Shown in pieces: positions 16,008 through 23,646 of a DNA stretch of 64,000 nucleotides. The stretch is from Paenibacillus sp. FSL M7-0420. Its GTDB lineage: Bacteria > Bacillota > Bacilli > Paenibacillales > Paenibacillaceae. The first letter of the stretch is position 1; each line of letters starts with the position of its first letter. A program made the position numbers and the translations under genes. The stretch lies in contig NZ_JBBOCJ010000001.1 in NCBI RefSeq assembly GCF_038002345.1, positions 5,952,001-6,016,000 on the forward strand, in the 5' to 3' direction. A model generated the notes under the pieces. It did not search any database and was not told where the DNA came from. It saw nothing but the letters and a program-made list of their open reading frames with translations.

Positions 16008-16109
16008 GTAATCCGCAACCCTGAAACATCAATTCTAGGGTTGTTATTATACAAATTGATGATTGCGGATTGTTGAATTCCTCTTGCAATCCACAACCTA
16101 CAACAATTA
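16008..16109. promoter_or_regulatory. Repeated integrase arm-type sites (putative)
   Basis: Related motifs recur: GTAATCCGCAACCC (16008-16021), its inverse around GATTGCGGATTGTTG (16061-16075), and GCAATCCACAACC followed by TACAACAATTA (16086-16109). The last is mirrored in inverted orientation at the far end of the island (about 1108-1136). CAACCCT and AGGGTTG (about 16016-16043) also form a stem. Repeats of this kind around an integrase gene fit arm-binding sites; the role is inferred. Confidence 0.5.
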
Positions 16110-16152
16110 TTGAACTCTGAATGAGTTACACACCGGATTATACTCTTAAACC

Positions 16153-16300
16153 CGTCTTAGCAAGGCTCAGCCGCCGGATTCCCTGCTTCTTCCTTCGTAC
16201 GGAACGAAGACCCGCAGCCGCAGGTAACTGTGGCGTTAGGATTGTGGATGGTGAAGCCGCCGGTCATGCCGGATTCTTCGAAGTCGATCTCCAGGCCGTT
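16153..16300. repeat. Attachment-site homology block at yutM 3' end
   Basis: Gap-free homology, about 133 of 148 bases identical, to 909-1056. Integration of the island must have resolved somewhere within this block. Identity is perfect for the first ~30 bases from 16153 (CGTCTTAGCAAGG onward) and for ~25 bases at the far end. Confidence 0.9.
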
Positions 16301-16516
16301 GAGGTAACGGATATCGTCTTTGCTGACGACCACCTTCAGACCTGCAACGTCCATGTAGATGTCCTGCTCAGTCTCGGTATCATCGAAGCCCATCGCGTAC
16401 GAGAATCCGCTGCAGCCCCCGGCGGTTACGCCCAGACGGAGAAACATATCCGGCACTTCCTGCTCTGCAAGCATAGCCTTAATTTGGCCTGCCGCTGTCT
16501 CACTAATGCTAATCAT
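16157..16516 (-). CDS. yutM: HesB/IscA-family iron-sulfur cluster carrier
   Basis: This is an A-type Fe-S carrier protein of 119 residues with the three conserved cysteines: one in GGCSGF and two in CGCGSS near the C-terminus. It passes Fe-S clusters to client enzymes in the cytoplasm. Start 16516 has GGAGG 8 bases upstream. Its C-terminal ~47 codons lie within the 148-bp block duplicated at 909-1056, so the present 3' end was probably supplied by the island; the reading frame is intact and all cysteines are kept. Neighbours (yutJ-, yuzB- and yutI-like genes) match the B. subtilis yutM region. It is transcribed divergently from mqnE. Confidence 0.93.
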   Translation of the reverse strand: MISISETAAGQIKAMLAEQEVPDMFLRLGVTAGGCSGFSYAMGFDDTETEQDIYMDVAGLKVVVSKDDIRYLNGLEIDFEESGMTGGFTIHNPNATVTCGCGSSFRTKEEAGNPAAEPC

Positions 16517-16614
16517 AATTACAACCTCCTTAGGGATCAATGTATTAGAATCAAGCAGCCTTCAGGCTGTACGTAATGAAATCAATGCCTTGCTTGAGAA
16601 AAAAATGAGTATGA

Positions 16615-16642
16615 TGTATATCATTTTCATCGGCTCTTTCAA
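16615..16642 (-). promoter_or_regulatory. Probable yutM promoter
   Basis: On the minus strand TTGAAA (16637-16642), a 16-base spacer and TATACA (16615-16620), about 100 bases upstream of the yutM start. Confidence 0.5.
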
Positions 16643-16730
16643 TCAGTATACTCCACTATTCTTCTGCCCTCAAGTCGTAAACCGGGCGCAGGTAAGCGAT
16701 TTGTCCCGGAAGACCTGCCGTTTCTGGCGG

Positions 16731-16759
16731 TTGCTCACCCTACGGGAGAAGTTTATAAT
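16731..16759 (+). promoter_or_regulatory. Probable mqnE promoter
   Basis: TTGCTC (16731-16736), a 17-base spacer and a perfect TATAAT (16754-16759), about 140 bases upstream of the mqnE start. The rest of the 380-base divergent region shows nothing else distinct. Confidence 0.6.
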
Positions 16760-16897
16760 GAGAAAAGCGATAAAATTTCGATAAATTGTCACGGAGGTTG
16801 CAGTTAACCTCTATTTATAATGCCGGCTGCTGCCGGATATGCTCAGGTACACGATTATGCGATGCAATTGCCTCGCCAACCTTCAGGAGGAACTTAT

Positions 16898-18004
16898 ATG
16901 TCTACCCTTATTACACCCCACACGGATGCCCGGATGGCGAACATCATTGAGAAGGTTCGCGGCGGAGAACGATTGAATTTGGAAGACGGCGTTTATTTAT
17001 ATGAGAGCAACGATCTGTTAACGATCGGGCAACTCGCTAATGAAGTCAACATGCGAAAAAACGGGAATAAAGTCTATTTTATCGAGAACATGAGTCTATA
17101 TTTCACCAATGTCTGCGAATCCCGCTGTGCCTTCTGCAATTTCCGCAAGGATGAAGGCGAAGAAGGGGCTTACACCCTCTCCGGCCAGGAGATGGTGGAG
17201 TATGTACAGCAGCATATTCATCCCGGCGTGCGCGAGTTCCATATTGTAGGCGGGCATAATGATAATGTGCCCTTCCAGTACTATGTTGATTCGCTGCGTG
17301 CTCTGAACGAGCATTTCCCCGAGGTGACTCTCAAGGCTTATACAGCGGCAGAGATCGACTTCTTCACCCGCATCAGCGGACTTAGTATCCGTGAAGTGCT
17401 GGAGCAGCTGCGCGCCGCCGGACTGAAGACCCTTACCGGAGGAGGGGCAGAGATTCTGTCTGACCAGTACCGCAAAAAAATGCGCGTCGACAAAGCCAAT
17501 GTCGAGGAATATCTCGAGGTGCACCGCACCGCCCATCACCTTGGCATGAAGACCCATACCACGATGCTGTACGGTTCGATTGAGTCCCGTGAAGACCGCA
17601 TCCGCCATATGCTGCAAATTCGTGACCTGCAAGACGAGACCGGCGGTTTCATGGTATTCATTCCGCTGTCCATGCAGCCTAAGAACAAGAATGCGGGCAT
17701 TATGCGCCGCAACTCCGCGAATGAGGATCTGAAGACCATTGCCGTCAGCCGTCTGATGCTGGACAATTTCGATCATATCAAGGCCTACTTCATTAATATC
17801 GGGCCCCAGTTGACCCAGGTTGCCTTGAACTTCGGCGCTTCCGATGTGCACGGAACGATCCTGAAGGAACGGATCAGCCACGCTGCCGGCGCGCTGACAC
17901 CGGAGGGCTTGACCCGGGATGAGCTGATCTGGCTCGTGAAGGGCGCAGGACGGATTCCTGTAGAACGGGATACCTTCTATAACGAGATCAAGGTATACGA
18001 ATAA
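16898..18004 (+). CDS. mqnE: Aminofutalosine synthase (radical SAM)
   Basis: A radical SAM enzyme of 368 residues with C-x3-C-x2-C in 'CESRCAFCNF', which binds the [4Fe-4S] cluster. 'GGHNDNVPFQYY' and 'GGGAEILSD' are typical of the MqnE/MqnC/CofH group. It makes aminofutalosine from 3-(1-carboxyvinyloxy)benzoate and SAM in the futalosine route to menaquinone. The start at 16898 has AGGAGG 7 bases upstream; the longer frame from 16820 does not. Its presence implies that this organism uses the futalosine pathway rather than the classical Men pathway, as in paenibacilli. The UbiD-type decarboxylase at 23647-25419 may act in the same pathway. Confidence 0.93.
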   Translation: MSTLITPHTDARMANIIEKVRGGERLNLEDGVYLYESNDLLTIGQLANEVNMRKNGNKVYFIENMSLYFTNVCESRCAFCNFRKDEGEEGAYTLSGQEMVEYVQQHIHPGVREFHIVGGHNDNVPFQYYVDSLRALNEHFPEVTLKAYTAAEIDFFTRISGLSIREVLEQLRAAGLKTLTGGGAEILSDQYRKKMRVDKANVEEYLEVHRTAHHLGMKTHTTMLYGSIESREDRIRHMLQIRDLQDETGGFMVFIPLSMQPKNKNAGIMRRNSANEDLKTIAVSRLMLDNFDHIKAYFINIGPQLTQVALNFGASDVHGTILKERISHAAGALTPEGLTRDELIWLVKGAGRIPVERDTFYNEIKVYE

Positions 18005-18082
18005 GAAAAGAACAAGCTTACCTCAGCCAGTGAACGCAGAACTGCCTTGTCCATTATGTACCCGAAAGGAAGATCAGTTGGC

Positions 18083-19144
18083 ATGAGAACCCTACTTGTC
18101 TTGGGCGGCGGCTACGGCGGTCTTGCCCTCATTCAGCAACTGCTGGATAATCATCTCCCTCCTGATGTGGAAATCATCCTGGTGGACCGGATGCCGTATC
18201 AGGGGATCAAGACCGAATATTATGCACTGGCCGCAGGCACCGCCACCGATTACCATTTGCGGATTCAATTCCCGGTGCACCCCCGCCTGACCGTACGTTA
18301 CGGGCAGGTGGGTTCCATTGATCTGGAGAGCAGACTGGTCCTCCTCGATTCCGGGGAGCCGGTAGCCTATGATATCCTGGCGATTGCCCTCGGCTGTACG
18401 GATAATTACCATAACATTCCGGGTGCCGAGGAATACACCTGCAGTATTCAGAGCTTCGCCGGGACCCGGGAAACTTACCGCCGGCTGAACGATGTGAAGC
18501 CTTATGGAACCGTCAATATTGTCGGCGGGGGACTGAGCGGCGTAGAGATTGCCTCGGAGCTGAGGGAGAGCCGGCCGGATCTGAATATCTCTCTGATGGA
18601 CCGGGGAGAACGTATTTTATCTTCTTTTCCGGCCAAGCTGTCCAGGTATGTCGAGGAATGGTTCAGTGAGCATCAGGTGGAGACGATTGGCGGGGTGTCG
18701 GTCTCTCATGTCGAGAAGGATGCCATCTTCAATGGCACCCAGGCTATTCCGGCGGATGTGACGGTATGGACTGCCGGTATTCAACCCGTGAAGGTCGTGC
18801 AGCAGCTGGAGCTTCCGAAGGACCGTGGAGGCAGGCTCATTGTGGGGGAATATTATAATATTGCTGAATATCCGGAGGTCTATGTGATCGGGGACTGTGC
18901 CAGCCTGCCCTTCGCCCCCAGTGCACAGGCGGCGGGTGCCCAGGGCGAGCAGGTGGGACAGATATTACAGGCGTTATGGCGGGGCGAAACCCCGAAGCTG
19001 AATAAGATTAAGCTGAAGGGAACCCTCGGTTCACTCGGCAAAAATGCCGGCTTCGGCCTGATGGGCCGCCGCTCCGTCATGGGCCGGGTTCCGCGCCTGC
19101 TGAAGAGCGGCGTCCTGTGGATGTCCAAACGCCATTTCGGCTGA
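18083..19144 (+). CDS. yutJ: Type II NADH dehydrogenase-like flavoprotein
   Basis: The protein has 353 residues with two Rossmann dinucleotide-binding motifs: GGGYGG at the N-terminus for FAD and 'NIVGGGLSGVEIASEL' near 150 for NAD(P)H. 'VYVIGDCA' near 280 completes the FAD site. This is the NDH-2/YutJ family, which oxidises NADH and passes electrons to quinone at the membrane. The start at 18083 has AAAGGAAG 10 bases upstream; an upstream TTG at 18047 is possible. It follows mqnE on the same strand and lies beside yuzB- and yutI-like genes as in Bacillus. Sequence alone does not prove quinone reduction. Confidence 0.88.
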   Translation: MRTLLVLGGGYGGLALIQQLLDNHLPPDVEIILVDRMPYQGIKTEYYALAAGTATDYHLRIQFPVHPRLTVRYGQVGSIDLESRLVLLDSGEPVAYDILAIALGCTDNYHNIPGAEEYTCSIQSFAGTRETYRRLNDVKPYGTVNIVGGGLSGVEIASELRESRPDLNISLMDRGERILSSFPAKLSRYVEEWFSEHQVETIGGVSVSHVEKDAIFNGTQAIPADVTVWTAGIQPVKVVQQLELPKDRGGRLIVGEYYNIAEYPEVYVIGDCASLPFAPSAQAAGAQGEQVGQILQALWRGETPKLNKIKLKGTLGSLGKNAGFGLMGRRSVMGRVPRLLKSGVLWMSKRHFG

Positions 19145-19166
19145 ACAATCCCGGCTTGAATCCGGC

Positions 19167-19421
19167 TTAATCAATCTCCAGACTGTCCCAGGCCTCTGCT
19201 TCTTGTATAGCGGCTGCAATCGCCTCTTCCAGAGCAGCGGGGGAATCAGCTTCTATGATCTCCCCGTCAACCATGGCGAACGGCCGGAGATAACACTCTC
19301 CGCAGTTGTTCAGACAGCCGTACTCCACTACATCATATTCAGGGTTTTGTTCCAGCTTAAGCTTGAGCGGTTCAGTGCCGTGGCCGATGTTGCTGGCACA
19401 GAATTCTATAATTGGTCTCAT
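19167..19421 (-). CDS. yuzB: DUF1450 (YuzB-family) protein
   Basis: This 84-residue protein has 'FCASNIGHGT' and 'YGCLNNCGECYLRPFAMVDGE', the cysteine pattern of the YuzB/DUF1450 family, which resembles a small thioredoxin-like ferredoxin fold. It is convergent with the yutJ-like gene and divergent from the NifU-like gene, as in B. subtilis. The conserved cysteines and neighbourhood suggest a link to Fe-S or redox biology, but no activity is established. Confidence 0.88.
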   Translation of the reverse strand: MRPIIEFCASNIGHGTEPLKLKLEQNPEYDVVEYGCLNNCGECYLRPFAMVDGEIIEADSPAALEEAIAAAIQEAEAWDSLEID

Positions 19422-19503
19422 GATGATCTCCCTATTCTGCCGTAACCATTTTATTTTTTAACTTTTTGTACTATAATAAACATACGAAAGGAGTGATTGA
19501 GAA

Positions 19504-19752
19504 ATGAGTGAGAATGTACAAAGCGCAACCATGTACGATGAAGTACTGGAAGTCCTTGATAAACTTCGTCCGTTCCTGCAGCGCGATGGCGGTGACGTGG
19601 AACTGATTGATGTTGAAGACGGCATCGTTAAGCTGAAGCTTATGGGTGCATGCGGCAGTTGCCCAAGCTCCACGATCACGCTTAAAGCCGGGATCGAACG
19701 CGCCCTGATTGAAGAAGTAGAAGGCGTGGAAGAAGTCGTTCAGGTATTCTAA
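19504..19752 (+). CDS. yutI: NifU C-terminal domain iron-sulfur scaffold
   Basis: An 82-residue stand-alone NifU C-terminal domain: '[24 protein letters not shown]' is abbreviated here by its key RDGGD motif, followed by the cluster-binding C-x2-C in GACGSCPSS. Proteins of this type hold or transfer Fe-S clusters. GAAAGGAG precedes the ATG by 8 bases, and a strong terminator follows at 19770. Together with yutM this places two Fe-S carriers within 4 kb. Confidence 0.93.
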   Translation: MSENVQSATMYDEVLEVLDKLRPFLQRDGGDVELIDVEDGIVKLKLMGACGSCPSSTITLKAGIERALIEEVEGVEEVVQVF

Positions 19753-19769
19753 TCCCGTTTCATAAACCA

Positions 19770-19804
19770 TCCCGGCCTCCGCTAAGAGGCCGGGATTTTT
19801 TTTT
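19770..19804 (+). terminator. Rho-independent terminator of yutI
   Basis: CCCGGCCTC and GAGGCCGGG pair around a 6-base loop and are followed by eight or more Ts. Confidence 0.93.
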
Positions 19805-19846
19805 ATTATAGAGGATTTCGCCTGCAGGATCAACCACTTGGCTATT

Positions 19847-19903
19847 CAAAAAGACCAGAAGCCGCTCCGCCAGCCATTTCTGGCTACGGGCTTCTTATGG
19901 TCT
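19847..19903 (-). terminator. Terminator of the metNIQ operon
   Basis: On the minus strand a long interrupted stem (AGACCA...TGGTCT outside, GAAGCC...GGCTTC and AGCCAG...CTGGC inside) ends with TCTTTTTG, about 30 bases after the metQ stop codon. Confidence 0.75.
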
Positions 19904-19935
19904 CATTAGATGATTCAACATCCCTAGGTTCAAGC

Positions 19936-20811
19936 TTAGAATGCCGGGATAATTGCTCCGTCATATTGCTTTTCGATGAATTCCTTCGCTTCCGGGGAAG
20001 TCAGCGCTGCTGCCAGCTTCTGAATAGCATCGGAATCCTTATTGTCAGGACGGGCTACCAGCAGGTTGGCATACGGGGAATCTCCGCCTTCAATGAACAA
20101 CGCATCCTTCGTTGGAGACAGCTTGGCATCCAGTGCGAAGTTGGTGTTGATCAGCGCCAGGTCTACTTCATCCAGCTGACGGGGCAGCATGGCTGCATCC
20201 AGCTCAATGATATCCAGCTTCTTGGTGTTCTCAGTGATATCCGCTTTGGTGGAAGCAATATTCGTGTCATCCTTCAGCTTGATCAGACCGTTCTTCGCCA
20301 GCAGAATCAAGGCGCGGCCTCCGTTCGTTGCATCATTCGGAATCGCAACCTTCGCACCTTCTGCCAATTCATCAATCGATTTGATCTTTTTGGAATAGGC
20401 GCCAAATGGCTCTACATGAACAGCAGTTACAGATACGAGATCTGTGCCGTTCTTGGTGTTCTGATCATCCAGGTAAGGCTTGTGCTGGAAGAAGTTCGCA
20501 TCGAGCTGCTTCTCGGCAAGCTGTGTATTGGGAAGAATATAATCTGTGAATTCTTTGATCTCCAGCTTAATGCCTTGGGCTTCAAGCAGTGGGGCAATTG
20601 CTTTGAGGATCTCCGCATGCGGTACAGGAGAAGCACCAATCACCAGGGTTACCGGGTCCGCAGCAGGCTCTGTAGTCGGCTCTGCAGCAGCCGCTTCTGT
20701 AGGTGCCGTTGTGGCAGCAGAATTCGTGGTGTTATTCGCCTTGTTGTTTCCGCAAGCGGCAAGCACCAATATCAAGGTCAGGCTGAAGAATGTAAGCAGT
20801 ACTTTTTTCAT
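19936..20811 (-). CDS. metQ: Methionine ABC transporter substrate-binding lipoprotein
   Basis: A lipoprotein signal (LILVLAAC-G, lipid-modified Cys at residue 20) and a Thr/Ala/Glu-rich linker precede a NlpA/MetQ domain: 'VTLVIGASPVPHAEIL', 'FTDYILPN', 'ANFFQHKPYLD', 'DATNGGRALILL'. It binds methionine outside the membrane and delivers it to MetI-MetN. It is the last gene of the SAM-riboswitch-controlled operon (metN, metI, metQ), with a 58-base gap after metI. Confidence 0.95.
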   Translation of the reverse strand: MKKVLLTFFSLTLILVLAACGNNKANNTTNSAATTAPTEAAAAEPTTEPAADPVTLVIGASPVPHAEILKAIAPLLEAQGIKLEIKEFTDYILPNTQLAEKQLDANFFQHKPYLDDQNTKNGTDLVSVTAVHVEPFGAYSKKIKSIDELAEGAKVAIPNDATNGGRALILLAKNGLIKLKDDTNIASTKADITENTKKLDIIELDAAMLPRQLDEVDLALINTNFALDAKLSPTKDALFIEGGDSPYANLLVARPDNKDSDAIQKLAAALTSPEAKEFIEKQYDGAIIPAF

Positions 20812-20869
20812 CTGTAAATCCCCCTCTAATCCATATGGTTTATTGAATAAGGCTATATGTGGACTTACC

Positions 20870-21529
20870 TTATTTCCGTGTAAAATGTCTTACCAGCCGG
20901 TCACCGGCCATTTGCAGCAGCTGCACCAGAATCACCATCAGCGCTACCGAGATAATCATGACTTCCTTCTCATAGCGGTAATATCCGTAGCGGATCGCCA
21001 GGTCACCCAGGCCGCCGCCGCCGATCATGCCGGACATTGCGGTATACGAGACAAGGGTCACAACAGTAATGGTTACACCGGCAAGCAGACCCGGACGAGC
21101 CTCCGGCAGCAGCACGCGCATCACGATCTGCCCGGTGGACGCTCCCATGCCCTGCGCCGCTTCAATAATTCCCCGGTCAACCTCCCGCAGTGCCGTCTCC
21201 ACCAGTCTGGCGAAGAAAGGCGCCGCGCCGATCACCAGTGCCGGAATCGTTCCAAGCACACCAATCGAAGTGCCCATAATGGCCTTGCTGAACGGAATCA
21301 GGGCAACCATCAGAATGATAAAAGGAACCGAACGCAGGATATTCACAACGAAGGATAATACCGAGTAAACCACCCTGATAATAACGTTATTTGACTTGCC
21401 CCATAAATATAACACAATTCCAAGCGGTAAACCAAGGATTATTGTAAATATTCCTGAAATTGCGATCATTTTGAGTGTAGCAATCGTAGCTTCCAGCATT
21501 TCTTCCCAATTGATTGTGCTAAAGTCCAT
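20870..21529 (-). CDS. metI: Methionine ABC transporter permease
   Basis: A 219-residue membrane protein with about five hydrophobic segments and the ABC permease EAA loop 'EAAQGMGASTGQIVMRVLLPEA'. Its start overlaps the metN stop by one base (21529), so translation is probably coupled. It forms the transmembrane channel of the MetNIQ importer. Confidence 0.95.
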   Translation of the reverse strand: MDFSTINWEEMLEATIATLKMIAISGIFTIILGLPLGIVLYLWGKSNNVIIRVVYSVLSFVVNILRSVPFIILMVALIPFSKAIMGTSIGVLGTIPALVIGAAPFFARLVETALREVDRGIIEAAQGMGASTGQIVMRVLLPEARPGLLAGVTITVVTLVSYTAMSGMIGGGGLGDLAIRYGYYRYEKEVMIISVALMVILVQLLQMAGDRLVRHFTRK

Positions 21530-22545
21530 TACAAAATCACCTCCACATCAAGACCTTGCGCTATGAGCTCAGTGAGCGTGGCTTCAACCGCACCCTCAGG
21601 TCCTTCGAACCGGACGATCAGCTGGCCGTAAGGAACATCCTTGATTGTAGAGATGGTGCCATGGAGAATGGCGAAGTGAACCCCGGTTCCCTGAACCACC
21701 TGTGAGAGCGTCGACCCGTAAGTCTTTTGCCCGAGAAAAGTGATTTTGACCGACTTCGTGTAACCCGGCTGCACAGCATCAATCGCTTGCCGGAGCGGTC
21801 CGTCCGACTGGGTCTCACTGCGGATGAATTCTTTGGTCACCTCATGCTTCGGCTTCAGAAAGACCTCGGCCACTTCACCCTGCTCCACAATACCGCCGCC
21901 ATGGATCACGGCAACACGGTCGCAAATGCTCTGAATGACATGCATTTCATGGGTAATCAGCACGATGGTCAGATGGAATCTGCGGTTGATATCCATCAGC
22001 AGGCGCAGTATGGAGTCTGTCGTCTGCGGATCAAGCGCCGAGGTCGCCTCATCGCATAACAGAACGTCCGGATCACTCGCCAGTGCCCGGGCGATTCCGA
22101 CACGCTGCTTCTGTCCGCCGGATAACTGGGCCGGGTACTTATTCCAGTGCTCCTCCAACCCTACCAGGGCGAGCAGATCCTTAACCTTTTGTTCAATCTC
22201 GTTCCTTCCGGCTCCGATCAGCCGCAGCGGAAACGCGATATTGTCATAGACTGTAGCCGATGAGAGCAGATTGAAATGCTGAAAAATCATCCCGATCTTG
22301 CGCCGCTGCTCCTGCAGCTGTCCCTGGCTGAGCGCTGTAAGCTCGACACCGTCCACCCACACCTCGCCCGCAGTCGGACGCTCCAGCAGATTAATGCAGC
22401 GGATCAGCGTGCTTTTGCCGGCCCCGGAGTGACCGATCACCCCGAAGATTTCACCCTTCTTAATCGACAGGCTCAGCGCAGAGAGTGCAGTTGCCTGCTT
22501 ACTGCCCTTGCCATACACCTTGGTTATATCCTTCAATTCTATCAA
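21529..22545 (-). CDS. metN: Methionine ABC transporter ATP-binding protein
   Basis: An ABC ATPase of 338 residues: Walker A GHSGAGKST, signature LSGGQKQRVG, Walker B 'VLLCDEATSALD' and the switch His in ITHEM. The last ~75 residues form the ACT-like NIL domain that in MetN family members binds methionine and inhibits transport (family knowledge). It is the first gene of the operon and lies directly downstream of the SAM-I riboswitch. Confidence 0.95.
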   Translation of the reverse strand: MIELKDITKVYGKGSKQATALSALSLSIKKGEIFGVIGHSGAGKSTLIRCINLLERPTAGEVWVDGVELTALSQGQLQEQRRKIGMIFQHFNLLSSATVYDNIAFPLRLIGAGRNEIEQKVKDLLALVGLEEHWNKYPAQLSGGQKQRVGIARALASDPDVLLCDEATSALDPQTTDSILRLLMDINRRFHLTIVLITHEMHVIQSICDRVAVIHGGGIVEQGEVAEVFLKPKHEVTKEFIRSETQSDGPLRQAIDAVQPGYTKSVKITFLGQKTYGSTLSQVVQGTGVHFAILHGTISTIKDVPYGQLIVRFEGPEGAVEATLTELIAQGLDVEVIL

Positions 22546-22582
22546 CCGCTGCGTCCCCCTTCTGTATTAACTTCCATCATTG

Positions 22583-22785
22583 CAATAAAAAGACCCCCTA
22601 CGATCCATGCAGATCGCAAGAGGCCCTGTGTGTATAATGACAATGCCTTCTCATCTGCCAAATACCCCTTAACCGGCGGCATTGTAGGAATTAGCACCAT
22701 GACATTTGGATGCAGCTTAAGGCTGTCTTCAAACCGGTTGCCGGGCTTCATCGGGCCTATCCCTCCGCCGCTCTCGATAAGATAA
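22583..22785 (-). ncRNA. SAM-I riboswitch (S box) with terminator
   Basis: On the minus strand the leader begins CTTATCGAGAGCGGCGGAGG, followed by GATGAAGCCCGGCAACC, both hallmarks of the S box. The closing strand GATGAGAAG near 22648-22656 pairs with CTTATC to form P1. Downstream a stem (arms including CGATC and GATCG) ends in GTCTTTTT at 22583-22627. When SAM binds, the terminator should form and shut off metNIQ. Confidence 0.95.
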
Positions 22786-22835
22786 TAGTATGAAGTTATA
22801 TATTCCGTATCCTGTCAGAACTTAATGTATGCCTA

Positions 22836-22864
22836 AGTATATTCAGTTTCGAGTTTTTTGTCAA
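22836..22864 (-). promoter_or_regulatory. Promoter of the metNIQ leader
   Basis: On the minus strand TTGACA (22859-22864), a 17-base spacer and TATACT (22836-22841), 50 bases upstream of the riboswitch. Confidence 0.85.
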
Positions 22865-22874
22865 AGGTAAGTTT

Positions 22875-23621
22875 TTACGGACGGACATGCCCGGATTTAG
22901 GTCCTGGGGCCGCTTTGTTCTTGTGCCATTGTTCATTCCCGTACCTGTATGCGGCGGCCAGGGATTGGCATACCATCTCCAGGCTCTGCTTCAAATCCTC
23001 CAGATGGCTGTCGAGATCCTCCAGACGAATCTTGTCATGCAATCCCTGGTGACGCTGCCAGAGGTCGTCGGTCATCTCCGCGTTCATGTAATGGATCTCA
23101 GCGTTGCGCCGCTTGCGCAGATTCTCCACCGGCTCCCGGTAGGAATTCCTGATTCGCTCCAGCTCATCCGCCAGCGGATGATGCGCATGCAGCAACTGAA
23201 ATTGCCTCAGCACCGTGAAATAGGAGAAATGCGTCTTCACCTTGCCTGTATTGAGATTGTACAGATTATTCAGCACCGTGCCCAGCTTGTCCAGCAGCGA
23301 GAAAACACGGATGAAGCCATCCTTGTAGAAATACACATATCTGGCGTACTCCCCCTGCTCCGTGGACGACATGTCGTCCATATAACCGGCTATCACTGAC
23401 TTCCGGAAAAAGGCGGCTGCGAACCAGCTCTGCTCCAGCTCATCCAGAGAGGAGATCAGGCCGCGTGTCCAGATTTCCAGCTTGCGGTATTCATGGTCAT
23501 GGTCTTCATGTGCCGCCATCTCCTTGCGCAGCACGGAGGCAGCCTTCGCCATGGACTCCATAGCTTCAGCCAGCACACCGCTGTTCACGCGGGGCGGCTC
23601 TCCAAGTAACGTCCGCAGCAT
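22875..23621 (-). CDS. Cthe_2314-like HEPN domain protein
   Basis: The 248 residues are mostly helical. 'VENLRKRRNAEIHYMN' near 180 carries the R-N-x-x-x-H signature of HEPN domains and matches my recollection of the Cthe_2314 family. GGAGGG precedes the ATG. It lies in core DNA between metN and the UbiD gene (25-base gap from the UbiD stop, same strand), so it could be in an operon with that gene. HEPN domains are often RNases, but this chromosomal family has no known function. Confidence 0.65.
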   Translation of the reverse strand: MLRTLLGEPPRVNSGVLAEAMESMAKAASVLRKEMAAHEDHDHEYRKLEIWTRGLISSLDELEQSWFAAAFFRKSVIAGYMDDMSSTEQGEYARYVYFYKDGFIRVFSLLDKLGTVLNNLYNLNTGKVKTHFSYFTVLRQFQLLHAHHPLADELERIRNSYREPVENLRKRRNAEIHYMNAEMTDDLWQRHQGLHDKIRLEDLDSHLEDLKQSLEMVCQSLAAAYRYGNEQWHKNKAAPGPKSGHVRP

Positions 23622-23646
23622 ATTTTGACCCTCCTTAAGTTCACTT

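Larger units (their letters stand above)
1057..16152. mobile_element. Integrated genomic island at the 3' end of yutM
   Basis: The segment is bounded by the two 148-bp homologous yutM 3' ends (909-1056 and 16153-16300) and carries a tyrosine integrase beside the intact target gene. Its composition is clearly AT-richer than the flanking core. It encodes nuclease-like genes, a protein kinase, a resolvase, a winged-helix replication-like module and many small genes. No phage head, tail or lysis genes and no recognisable relaxase are seen, so it looks like a non-conjugative integrative element or satellite. The precise crossover lies somewhere within the homologous blocks and cannot be fixed from this sequence. 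Confidence 0.85.

Noticed and set aside
16820..16897. N-terminal extension of MqnE
   Set aside because: The ATG at 16898 has a strong AGGAGG, while the upstream codons have no site and do not resemble MqnE proteins.
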